A stretch of DNA of 37,277 bases from Kiritimatiellia bacterium. Lineage in GTDB: Bacteria > Verrucomicrobiota > Kiritimatiellia > UBA8416. The notes beneath the pieces are model-generated. The model was not told the DNA's origin. It saw nothing but the letters and a program-made list of their open reading frames with translations, and made no database searches. Made by a program: the position numbers and the translations under genes. Below are positions 1 through 7,998 of this stretch, piece after piece (positions within the stretch are counted from its first letter, which is position 1; each line of letters starts with the position of its first letter). Location of the stretch: assembly GCA_007129405.1 (NCBI GenBank), contig SKVN01000129.1:1-37277 (forward strand), given 5' to 3'.

Positions 1-9
1 GCTGGTTCC

Positions 10-83
10 CGGCTGGCTTGACTGGCATATCGACCCTCCTTTGGTTTGGTTTCCAAGGAAGATCATAGCCAGTCGGCCAGCCG
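10..83. repeat. compound inverted repeat (stem-loop) at window edge
   Basis: Positions 10-26 (CGGCTGGCTTGACTGGC) pair with 68-83 (GCCAGTCGGCCAGCCG). Read as plus-strand RNA, the arms pair along their whole length with one U-G wobble and one bulged U. A second, smaller stem sits in the loop: 37-44 pairs with 53-59, again with a single bulged T. The element lies just beyond the 3' end of the minus-strand Tad operon (stop at 139). It could be an operon-end structure or an extragenic palindromic repeat. There is no T-run of the kind that marks an intrinsic terminator. Confidence 0.45.
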
Positions 84-138
84 CTATAAAGTTTAGATCA
101 CCGTGTATGGGACGCTACTGAAAAAATATATATTACCA

Positions 139-960
139 CTATCTAAAAGCTGGCAGTTGCACAGGCGCACGTCTCTCACGCCCGCTCTCGCGAGACGGCA
201 CCGGCGATGGCCCCGGCGGAACGTCTGAAGAGGCTCCGCTATCTCCTGAAACCACTCCATGAATTCTATCGTGGGCACGCCGACCAATCTCTTGAATTCG
301 CTCATCAAGCACAGCGTCATAGAATGCTCCTGCGGCGGCCTCGGCTATTTTCCCCCCCGCAACATAACCTATCGGTACCGTAATCAAAACCAAAGGCCCC
401 CCTTTAAGCCCAATGACCCCAATCTTCGCCCCCCCTTTCTGCCCAAGTTTTTTTGCGCCTTCCAAAAACAATTCGCGGACCAGAGCGCTGTAGGCCTCAC
501 CAAACGCATCGCGATCGTCAGCACGCAAAGTGTCCTGCAATTCGTAAAGCAGATTCCCCCACTTAATGGCATCAAGCACAGAACTCAATACACTAGCGTA
601 CTCACCCGCTTGTTTGAGCAACTCCGAATCTGCGGCGAGCTCTTTGGCTAGATCAGATAGCCCCTCTGTTTGGGCTATCACCGCATCATAATCGGTTATA
701 CCTTTGGTGATTTTCAGCGCATCCTCAACATCCCCAACAACGCTGTTTAAAGCATCTGCACCTGATACGATACCCTTACGCAATCTTTGTGCAACCCCAG
801 CGTCAGACTCGCTTGCAACAACAGCGAAATGCCTCTGAACATCAGAAGGCATATTCGGGATGCCGTACATACCTGGCCCCCGAAAAACGATTGAAAAAGC
901 CATCACATTAGATGATAAACCAAGGCTGAAAATAACCGCAAGTAAGCATAGCCGTTTCAT
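139..960 (-). CDS. exported protein with glycine-zipper-like segment, function unknown
   Basis: I do not recognise this 273-residue protein. It has a clear Sec signal peptide (residues 1-21, basic MKR start, hydrophobic core, VMA before the likely cleavage site). A helical middle follows (about 50-170). Residues 173-211 are glycine-rich and hydrophobic, with repeated GxxxG/GG spacing that looks like a glycine zipper able to enter or cross a membrane. The tail (237-273) is rich in Pro, Ser and Arg and looks disordered. The start overlaps the stop of the upstream gene (ATGA at 957-960), so it is translationally coupled and is the last gene of the Tad operon. It could be a secreted substrate of the Tad machine or a periplasmic accessory part. 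This is inference from position only. Confidence 0.7.
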   Translation of the reverse strand: MKRLCLLAVIFSLGLSSNVMAFSIVFRGPGMYGIPNMPSDVQRHFAVVASESDAGVAQRLRKGIVSGADALNSVVGDVEDALKITKGITDYDAVIAQTEGLSDLAKELAADSELLKQAGEYASVLSSVLDAIKWGNLLYELQDTLRADDRDAFGEAYSALVRELFLEGAKKLGQKGGAKIGVIGLKGGPLVLITVPIGYVAGGKIAEAAAGAFYDAVLDERIQEIGRRAHDRIHGVVSGDSGASSDVPPGPSPVPSRESGRERRAPVQLPAFR

Positions 961-2024
961 CGCATCCCCTTTCGATTCAGCAGCTCAAGAACTTGAGAGC
1001 TTGCGTCTAAATCCAGCATTTCAGTTTTCAGCACCAAGGAATCATCATCACCATCTTGCATCAAAACCATGAAAATCCATTTCGGGGCAACCGGACTCAT
1101 CAAACCAACGAGCCCCTCCTCACCCTTTCGTCCGAAGAATGCGACGGTCATGTGCGATCGAATCTCTTCAGGAATTTCCAGAAGACTATCCAGCGGCAAA
1201 GGTGACTGCTCTGGACTGAACAGTCCCCGCACCGTGTCGGGTTCTCCTTCTTCGATGGCGCTTAGCAGAAGACCGGTTTGTGCCAGGAAGCGGCTGTTTT
1301 GCTCTTCTGCAAGAAGCTCTCGAAACATATACTGGCGATAGATCATACGCCCTTTAAGCATGGCCGTTTCTTGCGTGTCCTTTTTTACTCTGTCAGCCAG
1401 ACGCGCAGGCAGCAGTTTTAGTTCACTCTGTCCCAAATAAGCCGCTTCGAACGCATTGAGACTATCTGCGTACAAACGAGATAACGCCACAGTGGGAGCC
1501 TCGCCACCCACATACAAACGCAATGTCTTCTGGACATCAGACGCTGTAGGAATGGCCTCCTTGCGCAGGGCTTCCCCGCTCATGATGCGGAAATCTGTCA
1601 TCCGCGATTCCCAACCATCTATCGTTACATGCAACACCACTATACCGTCGCACCACGGACTATATAGCGCCGCAATTGCCGCACCATCTTGTATTGTTCC
1701 CACCCAGACGACACTACCCGAAAAGAAATCTTCCCACATGATCATTTCCGGTTTTTCAAAAAGTGTCATCACCTCCGAATCCCAGCGTTCCATAAAATCA
1801 GGTGTCGCCCATTGACGCAGAGCCATCCCCGTATTACGTGAGGCATCCATCCGCACTTGATTGACAAACCCGACAAGCGTCAAAACTTCTGCCGCCTCTT
1901 CCTCATCCATAGCCGCTGCCTCTGAACTAGTTCCTTCTTGTGCACCATGAATAAGCAATCCGCCCATTATAACCATAGCTGCCGCAATCACGCCACCCCG
2001 TATCCACCTATCTCTTCTACCCAT
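957..2024 (-). CDS. membrane-anchored exported protein of the Tad operon, function unknown
   Basis: A 355-residue protein that I cannot assign to a family. The chosen ATG at 2024 has a GGGGG Shine-Dalgarno tract about seven bases upstream. A start eight codons earlier lacks such a site. The N-terminus is basic (MGRRDRWIRGG), followed by one hydrophobic helix (about residues 11-28) and an acidic stretch (EEEAAE). It is probably a bitopic inner-membrane protein with the bulk in the periplasm. The rest is mixed alpha/beta with no motif that I can name. It lies between the two-FHA-domain protein gene (stop at 2094) and the exported protein at 139-960, which it overlaps by four bases. That placement suggests an accessory role in the same apparatus. 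Confidence 0.7.
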   Translation of the reverse strand: MGRRDRWIRGGVIAAAMVIMGGLLIHGAQEGTSSEAAAMDEEEAAEVLTLVGFVNQVRMDASRNTGMALRQWATPDFMERWDSEVMTLFEKPEMIMWEDFFSGSVVWVGTIQDGAAIAALYSPWCDGIVVLHVTIDGWESRMTDFRIMSGEALRKEAIPTASDVQKTLRLYVGGEAPTVALSRLYADSLNAFEAAYLGQSELKLLPARLADRVKKDTQETAMLKGRMIYRQYMFRELLAEEQNSRFLAQTGLLLSAIEEGEPDTVRGLFSPEQSPLPLDSLLEIPEEIRSHMTVAFFGRKGEEGLVGLMSPVAPKWIFMVLMQDGDDDSLVLKTEMLDLDASSQVLELLNRKGMR

Positions 2025-2093
2025 TTTGATCCCCCTTTTAGTATGCATCTCGTGTAATGAACTTGCACTTCCTCCCCGACCGCCCCCACTCGC

Positions 2094-4385
2094 CTACAGT
2101 CCTTCACGCATCTGTCTGGATGCGTCTCTGGACGTCCACATTTTTCTGACGACAGGATCCCCTGGCAACCCTGTTTCCAAAATCTGCGTACGCAGGGCAA
2201 TTTGTCGTTGCGGAGAAGCAAACGAGTATTCCCGATCCAGATCAGCCATTTCGTTGCGCAGTGTCCGTAAACGTTGCACCAACCAAGAGGTCAAATCAGT
2301 ACCATCAAGCTGTAACTCGTCCGGATTGGCGGCCAGCAGGTATGCCATGCCACCATGAATCAATGCCTGACGCCCGGCCGCCTCCCTTGCCGCCGCAGCC
2401 AAATGCTGTTCTACCAACGCATCCCGAACACGCAGATAATCTTCGATTTGCGTTCGAAATGCGAGGAGCTTCCCCGTTTGCAGCCATGCATTGTAGGGAT
2501 CATCTAGAAAACTCATAAACAGCTCGATATCACGACACATGGTCCGGAATTGGCGAACGACGGGAACAAACGGCATCTGCTGCAGCAACATACCTTCCGG
2601 ACGATTTGGTAAAGCACGCAGACTCGTGTAAAACTCTTCTACCCCCAAAACACGGTCATAGAGGGAGGTCGGCTCCGTTCGCGACCGTGCCGGCATGGCC
2701 GTATTTATGCTGTCGCAGGCTAAAACTGCCTGCATAATCCGGTTATCGAGCAGTATTGCCATAATCTCCGGGTGGCGATCATCCCCGCGCATGAAAGGCG
2801 CCAAACGCTCATGCAAACCCTGCAGTTGTTGCACCGTCCGGTTCAAATTTTCACTTATATAAATCAAATTAACCCTGGACTGCGAAATACGTGGATCCAC
2901 CGCGCAAGCATCAACCGATGGCAGTTCCAGTTGCATCTGCAAGGCTTCCGCAAAGTCCATGTTTCGTGTATGATTCACAGCTTCAAGCAATCGATCAAAA
3001 CTGTATGACAGACTTTCAATCGGAGGCATTACGATGTCAACTCTACGCAAGACGGTCCCGGATGCCTCACGGCGCAAATTCCGTAACATCGTTAATATTT
3101 CTTGATAGGGCGGATAATCGGTATCCAACAGATTCAGTGCCGTATTCATTCGCTCGTTTTGCGCAAGCAACGAGCCGAGCACCTGTGCCGTCTCCAGTAA
3201 CGCGCTCACTAAGGGTTCCAAATACATGTCGTCCGCATCGGCCACGCGCTTTGTATGCCGATCAATTTGGTTCTGCACCGCGAGTAACTCGTCCATGGAC
3301 GTATGATCCCTACGAACGGTATTTTGCGCACGCAATAACAAATCCAACAAATCTTTGGCTTGCATCGCAGCGTCTTTCTCTGCGGCAGCGCCCGGATTCC
3401 AATTCCATGCATCCATCGAGGCTGCCTGCAACACCGCCAAGTCACGCGATGCACGTACCCAATCGGCATTTTGCAGATTTTCACGGGCGCGGCTCCAAGT
3501 CGAATAAGCGGCTTCCCATTCATTAATAGAGCGTCGTAATAAACTAACATTGAGCTCTTGCTGGCGAAATCCGCGACTCGTTTCAGCACGGTTTAATGTT
3601 TGACGGGCCTCCTCAAAACGCTCTTGACGAGCCAGTTTACGACTTGCGTTCAACTGATACTCCGCCGAGGGGCGTAACCGCTGTACACCATGATAACCCA
3701 ATGCCAGCAAGGCAAACGTAACAACCAAAACCCCTATCTTTAACCAAACCTGCGAAGATTCCCGCGCCAATGCACCATCTTCAAAAAGTAACTCATACTG
3801 GCCAATACCAATCCGATCACCATCTTTCAAATACCGTTCTTTGCCCGCAGCCAAAGACGAGCCATTTATAAGAGTCGCATTTTTGCTGCCCTGGTCTTCT
3901 ATCCAGCAACTGCCGTCTTCGCGAACAGAAATCTCCGCGTGTTCGCGAGATACCAACTCACTGGGCAAAAAACAATCACTCTCCGTTTTCGCTCCAATCG
4001 TGAATACCGGTCCCTCTAGAATGTGCTTCCGTCGCTTGTTGAGTCCACTCACCACAGTCACGGAAGAACGCGCCCCCCCACTGTTGCCACGAGGAGACAA
4101 CACAGCCAACGTGCAATCTCCAAAGGTATATTCATCTCCGATTTCAAGCTTTTTGCGCGTAATCCGTTTGTCCTTGAGGTAAAGACCATTCGTGCTTTTC
4201 AGATCTTCAATCCAAAGACTCTTGCCTTTACGAAAAATACGCGCGTGACGGTTACTGATGACGCTATCTTCTGCAGAAACGCGCCAATCACACTTTTTGC
4301 TGCGGCCAATGATGATCTCTTCTTTGATCTCGTCTGCCGCGCAACTTTCCAGTAGTGCATTATTGTATTCCAATTCGAGGTGCAT
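2094..4385 (-). CDS. tandem FHA-domain transmembrane protein
   Basis: A 763-residue protein with two forkhead-associated domains, the readers of phosphothreonine. FHA-1 (about 1-95) has GRSKKCD at 27-33, SNRHAR at 44-49 and the STNG motif at 64-67. FHA-2 (about 107-203) has SREHAE at 146-151 and GSKNATLING at 166-175, but GAK (131-133) where GRS is usual, so its phosphopeptide pocket may be altered. A transmembrane helix follows (213-233). About 530 residues of mostly helical sequence, rich in Leu, Arg and Gln and TPR-like in feel, then presumably lie in the periplasm. The gene starts four bases after the upstream FHA gene stops. The FHA-TM-periplasmic layout resembles YscD-type ring proteins of type III secretion (Chlamydia CdsD has two FHA domains), but homology is not shown. 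It may stand in for missing Tad accessory proteins. Confidence 0.85.
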   Translation of the reverse strand: MHLELEYNNALLESCAADEIKEEIIIGRSKKCDWRVSAEDSVISNRHARIFRKGKSLWIEDLKSTNGLYLKDKRITRKKLEIGDEYTFGDCTLAVLSPRGNSGGARSSVTVVSGLNKRRKHILEGPVFTIGAKTESDCFLPSELVSREHAEISVREDGSCWIEDQGSKNATLINGSSLAAGKERYLKDGDRIGIGQYELLFEDGALARESSQVWLKIGVLVVTFALLALGYHGVQRLRPSAEYQLNASRKLARQERFEEARQTLNRAETSRGFRQQELNVSLLRRSINEWEAAYSTWSRARENLQNADWVRASRDLAVLQAASMDAWNWNPGAAAEKDAAMQAKDLLDLLLRAQNTVRRDHTSMDELLAVQNQIDRHTKRVADADDMYLEPLVSALLETAQVLGSLLAQNERMNTALNLLDTDYPPYQEILTMLRNLRREASGTVLRRVDIVMPPIESLSYSFDRLLEAVNHTRNMDFAEALQMQLELPSVDACAVDPRISQSRVNLIYISENLNRTVQQLQGLHERLAPFMRGDDRHPEIMAILLDNRIMQAVLACDSINTAMPARSRTEPTSLYDRVLGVEEFYTSLRALPNRPEGMLLQQMPFVPVVRQFRTMCRDIELFMSFLDDPYNAWLQTGKLLAFRTQIEDYLRVRDALVEQHLAAAAREAAGRQALIHGGMAYLLAANPDELQLDGTDLTSWLVQRLRTLRNEMADLDREYSFASPQRQIALRTQILETGLPGDPVVRKMWTSRDASRQMREGL

Positions 4386-4388
4386 ACC

Positions 4389-6194
4389 TCACCAACGCTC
4401 CCTTCGCACAAGCATATAACGATTATCTTCCGTACTGGAAAAAACCCCTTTACACATATCGGCAATTTGGCGGACACGCGCGTGATCCCCCTGTGCCAGC
4501 GCCTCAAACCGGGCGATACGCTGCGCATTGAACCATAGCGCTTGCATTTCGCGTAAGCGAACCAGCAACCGTTCCGCCTCCTCTAAACTCTCGCGATCAT
4601 CCGCAAGCAAGGCTTGTCGACACGCTCGCATCAAATTATTTTCCAACCCTACCCACGTTGCGGGTGCCACACGATCCAGTTCGGGGCGTACACGCCGAAT
4701 CATTTCAGAGGCTGATAGTTCAACCCGATCCGCTGCTCCTGCCCACCGTCGCCGCTCTAACTCCTGACTGGTACGGATATAGGCAATATCCAGCATACCG
4801 GCTGCCCGATTACGTTCGGTGTATGGGATATCAGACCGTAGCACGACACGCCGTGCACCAATTTGGAAAATTCTTGCGCTTCCATACCACTCGCCGTGAT
4901 CGGTCATGGTGTAGTATACCGTGTAAAACGGCACGCCATTTTCTCTACCCAAAAACAGCGGACCTCTTGGTGTGTCAAATGTCCAAAGGCCCGTCTGCCG
5001 CCTCTCTTCCATCCACGCCTCCACCACATCTGTCAGCGGCATACGCAAATACTGCAAATTTTCTCGCTCTTCCAAAGTTAACAATAACGGAACATCCAGA
5101 TCACGACCAACCCGCGTAGCAAGTACCAATCCATTTTCCGATTTCTCTTTTGTCCATCCCCTTGTGCCAGGAAATCCAACGCTGTACCCACCTTCATGCA
5201 ATCCTCCCATGATACCGTCAACCGAAGCTGTAATGGGCACATTGTTTGCATCCCGGGGCCAACCAATCTCTGTTTCAGGCGGGGGGGCTTTCGGCCAAAT
5301 CAGAAAAACGGCAACGAGAAGTAGTGCTATCGCCCCACCCATGGTAATGAATCGTTTACGAGGCTTGGCTCGTTCAGCTTCGCGAAGTGCCTCCAGATCC
5401 TCTGGACGCAAAGCCCGCGTTTCCAGTGCCCGGGTAGCTGCTTCATCGTATTCCTGTGTGCCATACTCCTCTTCTTCATCCATCTCCTGGATCACAGGGT
5501 CGGACGAATATCCGGCCTTGGGCATAGGAGAATCAACAGAAATGCTGGTTACCTCCTCATCTTCAAGCAGCGGTGCCCCCGATTCTCCCGGGGCATCCTC
5601 AACCTCAAGGGAAGGGTCACCTGTCGGTGGTTCTTCGTCCCCCACCGCCACATCCGGTGCCTGCCCTGTGAGCGATACGTCATCGCGCCGCATAGCTGGT
5701 ATATCCTCGACAGGTTCCTGCTCCAAGTGTGAGGAATCTGGAGCAGACAAAGTGGATGCAGGAACAACTTCCGACGGAGAAATGGAGTCTATATCAGGTG
5801 GTACTTCGGAAATTTCACGGGGGGGGCCACCCATATCAGGATCTCGCGCTGTAGGCAAAGAAGCAATGTCGCTTTCTTCTGGCGCCTGTACGTCAAACGC
5901 TGCAGTCACAAGATCCAGACGCAACGCCGTATCGGACCCCATCTTGAGAACTTGCCCCACATTCATCAGGGTAACAAACTCCAAGGGCTCATCGTCCAAT
6001 AATGTTCCGTTCTGGCTTAGATTTTCGACAGCAACAGTACCAGACGAAATCGTTATCTTGCAGTGTTTCCCTGATGTATCCGGCGCCGAAACACGCACGG
6101 TACAGGATCGAGATCTGCCGATGAAGTTTTCACCCTCCTGTAGCCGGTCATTATCACCGGCAATCTCTCTTGTAAGCGCTGATAATTTATACAT
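4389..6194 (-). CDS. FHA-domain transmembrane protein with acidic linker
   Basis: A 601-residue protein. The N-terminal FHA domain (about 1-95) shows GRS at 26-28, SGKHCK at 41-46 and SQNGT at 60-64, the expected phosphothreonine-binding loops. A long linker (101-275) is rich in Asp, Glu, Pro, Ser and Thr and ends in a repeated TRAL pattern (EAATRALETRAL). It is a plausible disordered region carrying kinase target sites. A basic KPRKR precedes one transmembrane helix (283-300), so the FHA domain should be cytoplasmic and the last 300 residues periplasmic. The periplasmic part is Arg-rich and not recognised. The gene lies three bases downstream of tadC and four upstream of the tandem-FHA gene, placing it within the Tad machine. 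It may couple a kinase signal to TadB/TadC or the ATPase. Confidence 0.85.
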   Translation of the reverse strand: MYKLSALTREIAGDNDRLQEGENFIGRSRSCTVRVSAPDTSGKHCKITISSGTVAVENLSQNGTLLDDEPLEFVTLMNVGQVLKMGSDTALRLDLVTAAFDVQAPEESDIASLPTARDPDMGGPPREISEVPPDIDSISPSEVVPASTLSAPDSSHLEQEPVEDIPAMRRDDVSLTGQAPDVAVGDEEPPTGDPSLEVEDAPGESGAPLLEDEEVTSISVDSPMPKAGYSSDPVIQEMDEEEEYGTQEYDEAATRALETRALRPEDLEALREAERAKPRKRFITMGGAIALLLVAVFLIWPKAPPPETEIGWPRDANNVPITASVDGIMGGLHEGGYSVGFPGTRGWTKEKSENGLVLATRVGRDLDVPLLLTLEERENLQYLRMPLTDVVEAWMEERRQTGLWTFDTPRGPLFLGRENGVPFYTVYYTMTDHGEWYGSARIFQIGARRVVLRSDIPYTERNRAAGMLDIAYIRTSQELERRRWAGAADRVELSASEMIRRVRPELDRVAPATWVGLENNLMRACRQALLADDRESLEEAERLLVRLREMQALWFNAQRIARFEALAQGDHARVRQIADMCKGVFSSTEDNRYMLVRRERW

Positions 6195-6196
6195 CG

Positions 6197-7084
6197 TTAA
6201 TTCCCGAAAAAGTGACCCATTCCCGATTCCTGTACCCTTATAAATACCGGCGTAAAAATGATAATAAATACGGCTGGCAAAATAAAAATAGCCATAGGTA
6301 ACAGCATCAAGGACGGTGCACGTGCAGCCTGGCGCTCGGCCTTATGAAAGCGTGAACGCCGAATCTCTTCGGCCTGAATTTTAAGCGTAGCGGCAATGCT
6401 CGATCCCATTTCCGTGCTCTGTACAACAGATGAAACAAGCGTTTGAAATTCCGGCAATTGGACCCGTTGCGACATGGCCTTCAAGGCATCCAATCGATTC
6501 TTACCCAATTCCATTTGACGCAACATGACGTTGAACTCATCACAGAGAGCGCCTTGCAACCCTTCTGAAACCAAGTGCCGCAACGCGGCGGTGAAATCCT
6601 GTCCGGCTTCCATGGCCACCGTCAGAAGGTCAATCGCAAAAGGAAGCGCCCCGCTCATGATGTCTTGTCGACGCTGCGATGTTCCAGCAAGCCAACTCGC
6701 CGGATAAACCCATCCGACCCCGCCAAGAATCACAACAGCCAGAGCCGTCCATCCAACTTGAAGCGTGGCCAAAAAAATCATTGCACCGCCAGTCAAAGCG
6801 CCGACCAGACACGCCAGACATTGCATGCCCCTGATTTCCTTGACCTCTAAATGGACGTTTCCACAGATCAATTGTTGTTGCATGCGTGCTGTCTTTGCCG
6901 GATTTGCATTATGCAAGAACGGATGCACAAAATTGCCCATCCACATGACTTCCCGTTCAAAAGCACTGAAGAGCGCTGGCTTACCCTGCGTTCCTGCCGC
7001 GTTTGGCAAAAAAGCCGCCCGTAAACCAACCACAAGTAAAAAAACTGCCGCGAACGCAAGAATTTGTATGAATATAATTTCCAT
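6197..7084 (-). CDS. tadC: TadC-like inner-membrane platform protein (T2SSF family)
   Basis: A 295-residue polytopic membrane protein of the type II secretion F / GspF family. It has an N-terminal helix (about 4-25), a helix pair near 90-130 and C-terminal helices (about 255-280). Between them lies the cytoplasmic T2SSF core, whose recognisable stretch includes PFAIDLLTVAMEAGQDF, a pattern typical of TadB/TadC. In Tad systems TadB and TadC form the inner-membrane platform on which the TadA ATPase acts. The start codon overlaps the tadB stop (TAATG at 7082-7086), indicating translational coupling. Assignment as TadC rather than TadB rests on gene order and on the first of the pair being the TadB-like one. 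Confidence 0.9.
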   Translation of the reverse strand: MEIIFIQILAFAAVFLLVVGLRAAFLPNAAGTQGKPALFSAFEREVMWMGNFVHPFLHNANPAKTARMQQQLICGNVHLEVKEIRGMQCLACLVGALTGGAMIFLATLQVGWTALAVVILGGVGWVYPASWLAGTSQRRQDIMSGALPFAIDLLTVAMEAGQDFTAALRHLVSEGLQGALCDEFNVMLRQMELGKNRLDALKAMSQRVQLPEFQTLVSSVVQSTEMGSSIAATLKIQAEEIRRSRFHKAERQAARAPSLMLLPMAIFILPAVFIIIFTPVFIRVQESGMGHFFGN

Positions 7085-7977
7085 TATACTTTTATGGTTA
7101 CAATTTTGTTAATAACAAAGAAACCGATAATTTCAAGTACCGCCACGATGCCTATGGCAATCCACCCTGTGTGCGTGGTAATAAGCGGCATCATTAATTC
7201 CCTATCCACAAGCAAAATGATCGCAAACGCCGCAATCGGAGCGGAGGCCATGGCAATCGCTTCAAAACGACCTTGTGCCGTCATGGTACGTAATTTCTGG
7301 TGAAACTCCGTTCGACTCCGGATCGTTTCCGCTATCCGGTCTAATACCTCAGCAAGACTTCCGCCTGATTGCATCGTGAGGCGCACGGCCGTAGTCAAAA
7401 GATATAAATCTTCCCCCGGCATACGGCGACTAAGCCGCATCAGGGATTCCGGCAAATCCACACCTAAACGATATTCCTGCAGGACAAACGTAAACTCCTC
7501 CTGAATGGGTCCCGTCATTTCCCTCGTAATCATTTCGATACATTGCGGTAATGCACCTCCTGACCGCAGTCCATTGGCGAGCGCCAATGTCAGATCCATT
7601 AACCGGCTTTCAAATGTGAGTTGCCGATTGCGGATCTTCCGGTTCACCCACCATCGAGGCACTTGATAGCTAATCGCACCCGTCAGAAGACAAGCACCAG
7701 TAAGAATATACTCGTTCAGGATGCCGAATACCAACAGAATGGACCCCATCAAGCCACCAGCCAGAACAGCAGCAGACCAGCGTGCCTTCAAAAGACGCTC
7801 TGGTGTCGTGAACCGATAGATCGGATCTTGATGGGATCCCTCGCGTCGAATGTGCTGCGATTGACCCCGTTCGAAACCGATTTGGGCAATCAAAGGAGAA
7901 ACCACCCACGTGATCCAAAATACAGCCGCGAACACCAAGCCTAAAACCAAAACATGATCTATTACGAGTGCTGTCAT
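7084..7977 (-). CDS. tadB: TadB-like inner-membrane platform protein (T2SSF family)
   Basis: A 297-residue membrane protein of the same T2SSF family as its downstream neighbour. The ATG at 7977 gives MTALVIDHVL and a hydrophobic first helix (about 8-28). An in-frame start seven codons upstream would overlap less well and is not favoured. The central cytoplasmic part holds LMDLTLALANGLRSGGALPQ and the later LAEVLDRIAETIRSR stretch, both typical of TadB, and two helices close the protein. It is encoded directly after the FHA-TadA ATPase (stop at 7999) and overlaps tadC. Its role is to form, with TadC, the membrane platform for Flp pilus assembly. Confidence 0.9.
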   Translation of the reverse strand: MTALVIDHVLVLGLVFAAVFWITWVVSPLIAQIGFERGQSQHIRREGSHQDPIYRFTTPERLLKARWSAAVLAGGLMGSILLVFGILNEYILTGACLLTGAISYQVPRWWVNRKIRNRQLTFESRLMDLTLALANGLRSGGALPQCIEMITREMTGPIQEEFTFVLQEYRLGVDLPESLMRLSRRMPGEDLYLLTTAVRLTMQSGGSLAEVLDRIAETIRSRTEFHQKLRTMTAQGRFEAIAMASAPIAAFAIILLVDRELMMPLITTHTGWIAIGIVAVLEIIGFFVINKIVTIKV

Positions 7978-7998
7978 ACTCTCTTTTCCTACGCACAC

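Noticed and set aside
5281-5826. Runs of seven and eight C/G in the FHA gene, with others at 352-358, 429-435, 8518-8524 and 9950-9956, as possible phase-variation tracts
   Set aside because: At this base composition runs of seven are expected several times by chance in 37 kb, and each sits in ordinary Pro or Gly codons. Only variation between isolates would revive the idea.
4972-6243. Long plus-strand open frame (over 400 codons) opposite the FHA gene
   Set aside because: Its product is a low-complexity Ser-rich shadow of the acidic linker, the opposing frame has FHA motifs and membrane topology, and no ribosome-binding site is seen.
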